64,000 nt of DNA, taken from Cheilinus undulatus (lineage: Eukaryota > Chordata > Actinopteri > Labriformes > Labridae). Within the stretch, counting starts at the first letter, position 1; every line of letters starts with the position of its first letter. The position numbers and the translations under genes are program-made. This document shows, piece after piece, positions 62,875 to 64,000 of this stretch. Location: positions 11,249,385-11,313,384 of the forward strand of contig NC_054866.1 in assembly GCF_018320785.1 (NCBI RefSeq). The letters are read 5' to 3'. Below the pieces are notes generated by a model. It worked only from the letters and a program-made list of their open reading frames with translations, ran no database searches and was not told the DNA's origin.

Positions 62875-63920
62875 CTGTACATTCAGACAAAGAACAACTT
62901 TCAATTCATGATACATTACGGTGTTTTCAACACCAGGTACACGTACAGTCAACAAAGTGTATTTTGTTTTGTTTTTTCCTTATACAGTATAATCCACATC
63001 TACAAGGAAGAGTAAGAGTCATTTTAAGAAAGACATCAGCTGTAGAGTTCCTCCTGTAAATGCACCAATTGCGGTGCAACATCTCTTGTTAAAACTTTAG
63101 CTTCTTATGCTGAAGTTTTAAAAGCTTTCTTCAGAAATAGTATTGTCAATAATCAGGCTCAACACAAACGAAGAGTAGGAAACAGAGAAAAAAAATGTAT
63201 CCAGATGTTTTCAGGGTCAGATCATGATGTCAGTTTTATAAATATTCTTTCTTATTCTGATTTTTAAAACTCATTTTTAAGTAACAGAAAACCAAACTTT
63301 GTCCCATCTATATTTTTCAATATACAAATACTGTGTGAAAGTCCTGTCATTTTTTTTTCCTTTGAAAAAACCTTTTGATAAATACATGTAGTATGTAAAT
63401 ATTTGTCAAAATATTTTAAGCATCAAACATTTAATACTTGCATTCTGATCTACTTTATTAAATGGATTTGAAAATTTTCTGCACCACTTGAAAATTATGA
63501 TTTTGCGTCCTCTACTGTGTTTTTAATCTATTTTAGTGTTTTTCATGCACATTTTTACACAGGGATTTTCACTTTAAAACAAGTAGACTAAAAAGAGTAT
63601 TCCTACAGCTGCAGCTTTACACAAGTAGCCTGTTCATATATAATTTTGACAGTATTGTTTATAAACTGGTAAAAATGACAAAATTGTAAAATTACAACAA
63701 TGTAAAACAAAAATAATTGAAACTCTGACGTTATTCCACTTGGAGCTCTCTGTTTTATCCTTGGAGACAGACAGCGTGAGACCATTGAACAGTGCCTGCG
63801 TTTTTAAATCTTAAATTGTTGTTTGTTGTTGTGTTATAGCTCCCACACGTCTTATTGAAAACACTGTTGCACCTCTAAAATTGTATGTTTTAATCTATGC
63901 TGTCATTTCTTTGAAAATTC
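62875..63920. other. per2 intron sequence at the right edge
   Basis: Directly above the acceptor (GAATGTACAG) of the first visible per2 exon. No further per2 exon could be recognised up to the edge, so upstream exons coding for the N-terminus and the promoter are outside the window. Confidence 0.5.
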
Positions 63921-63924
63921 TTAT

Positions 63925-64000
63925 GGCATGTGCTGCTGACCTCTTGGCCAGGTAACCCTTGTGTAAGAGATCCTGATCTCAATGTTTTTTTTTGTTTTTT
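63925..64000 (+). mobile_element. Probable LINE 3' tail, cut by the window edge
   Basis: CTTGGCCAGGTAACCCTTGT followed by AAGAGATCCTGATCTCAATG resembles the 3' terminus shared by many fish non-LTR elements. It is truncated at 64000. Confidence 0.4.

Overview
This window is vertebrate nuclear DNA, almost certainly from a percomorph-type teleost. The genes have many short exons with consensus GT/AG introns. The encoded proteins match CAB39/MO25, HES/HER repressors ending in WRPW, and a PERIOD protein. Introns and spacers are filled with typical fish repeats: non-autonomous hAT elements with 8-bp target duplications, decayed Tc1-like transposases, L1- and L2-type LINE pieces, tRNA-derived SINEs and long T-rich tandem arrays. 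Nothing looks prokaryotic, and I found no CRISPR array, operon or virus.

Layout: an unassigned terminal-exon-like ORF lies at 474-757 (+). cab39 follows on the minus strand: eight coding exons over 2361-17001, 341 residues, 3'UTR down to about 1.1 kb, and a likely non-coding first exon and promoter near 21.9-22.1 kb. From 22.2 to 26.6 kb is a transposon graveyard. A compact four-exon her8-type gene is at 27777-28969 (+) behind a short region holding two RBPJ-like sites and three proneural-type E-boxes. A repeat-filled spacer with a 1.6-kb inverted-repeat element (30.4-32.05 kb) leads to hes6 (38013-42579, +). Its exon structure and core promoter mirror those of her8, so the pair looks like an old tandem duplication. 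T-rich tandem repeats, a TATCATATTGTACCT-like minisatellite and opposed Tc1 pieces fill 43.8-48.7 kb. per2 then runs on the minus strand: 17 exons from 62874 down to 51461 plus a 2.4-kb 3'UTR. Its 5' exons lie beyond the right edge.

Functionally, the two HER/HES proteins are bHLH-Orange transcriptional repressors or modulators in Notch-linked neurogenesis and segmentation. PER2 is the CRY partner in the negative limb of the circadian clock, and the window retains its PAS core, a SSGYGS degron-like motif, the CK1 serine ladder and a C-terminal CVYCE motif. CAB39 is the scaffold that activates LKB1-STRAD and the STK24/25/OSR1 kinases. Linkage of cab39, hes6 and per2 agrees with human 2q37 and supports the per2 and hes6 assignments.

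I did not find a convincing new biological system. The observations most worth following are the shared core promoter of her8 and hes6 with identical spacing, the Notch/proneural site cluster upstream of her8, several perfect palindromes or hairpins (15721-15759, 30658-30689, 45603-45644), and a nested hAT-in-hAT insertion in cab39.
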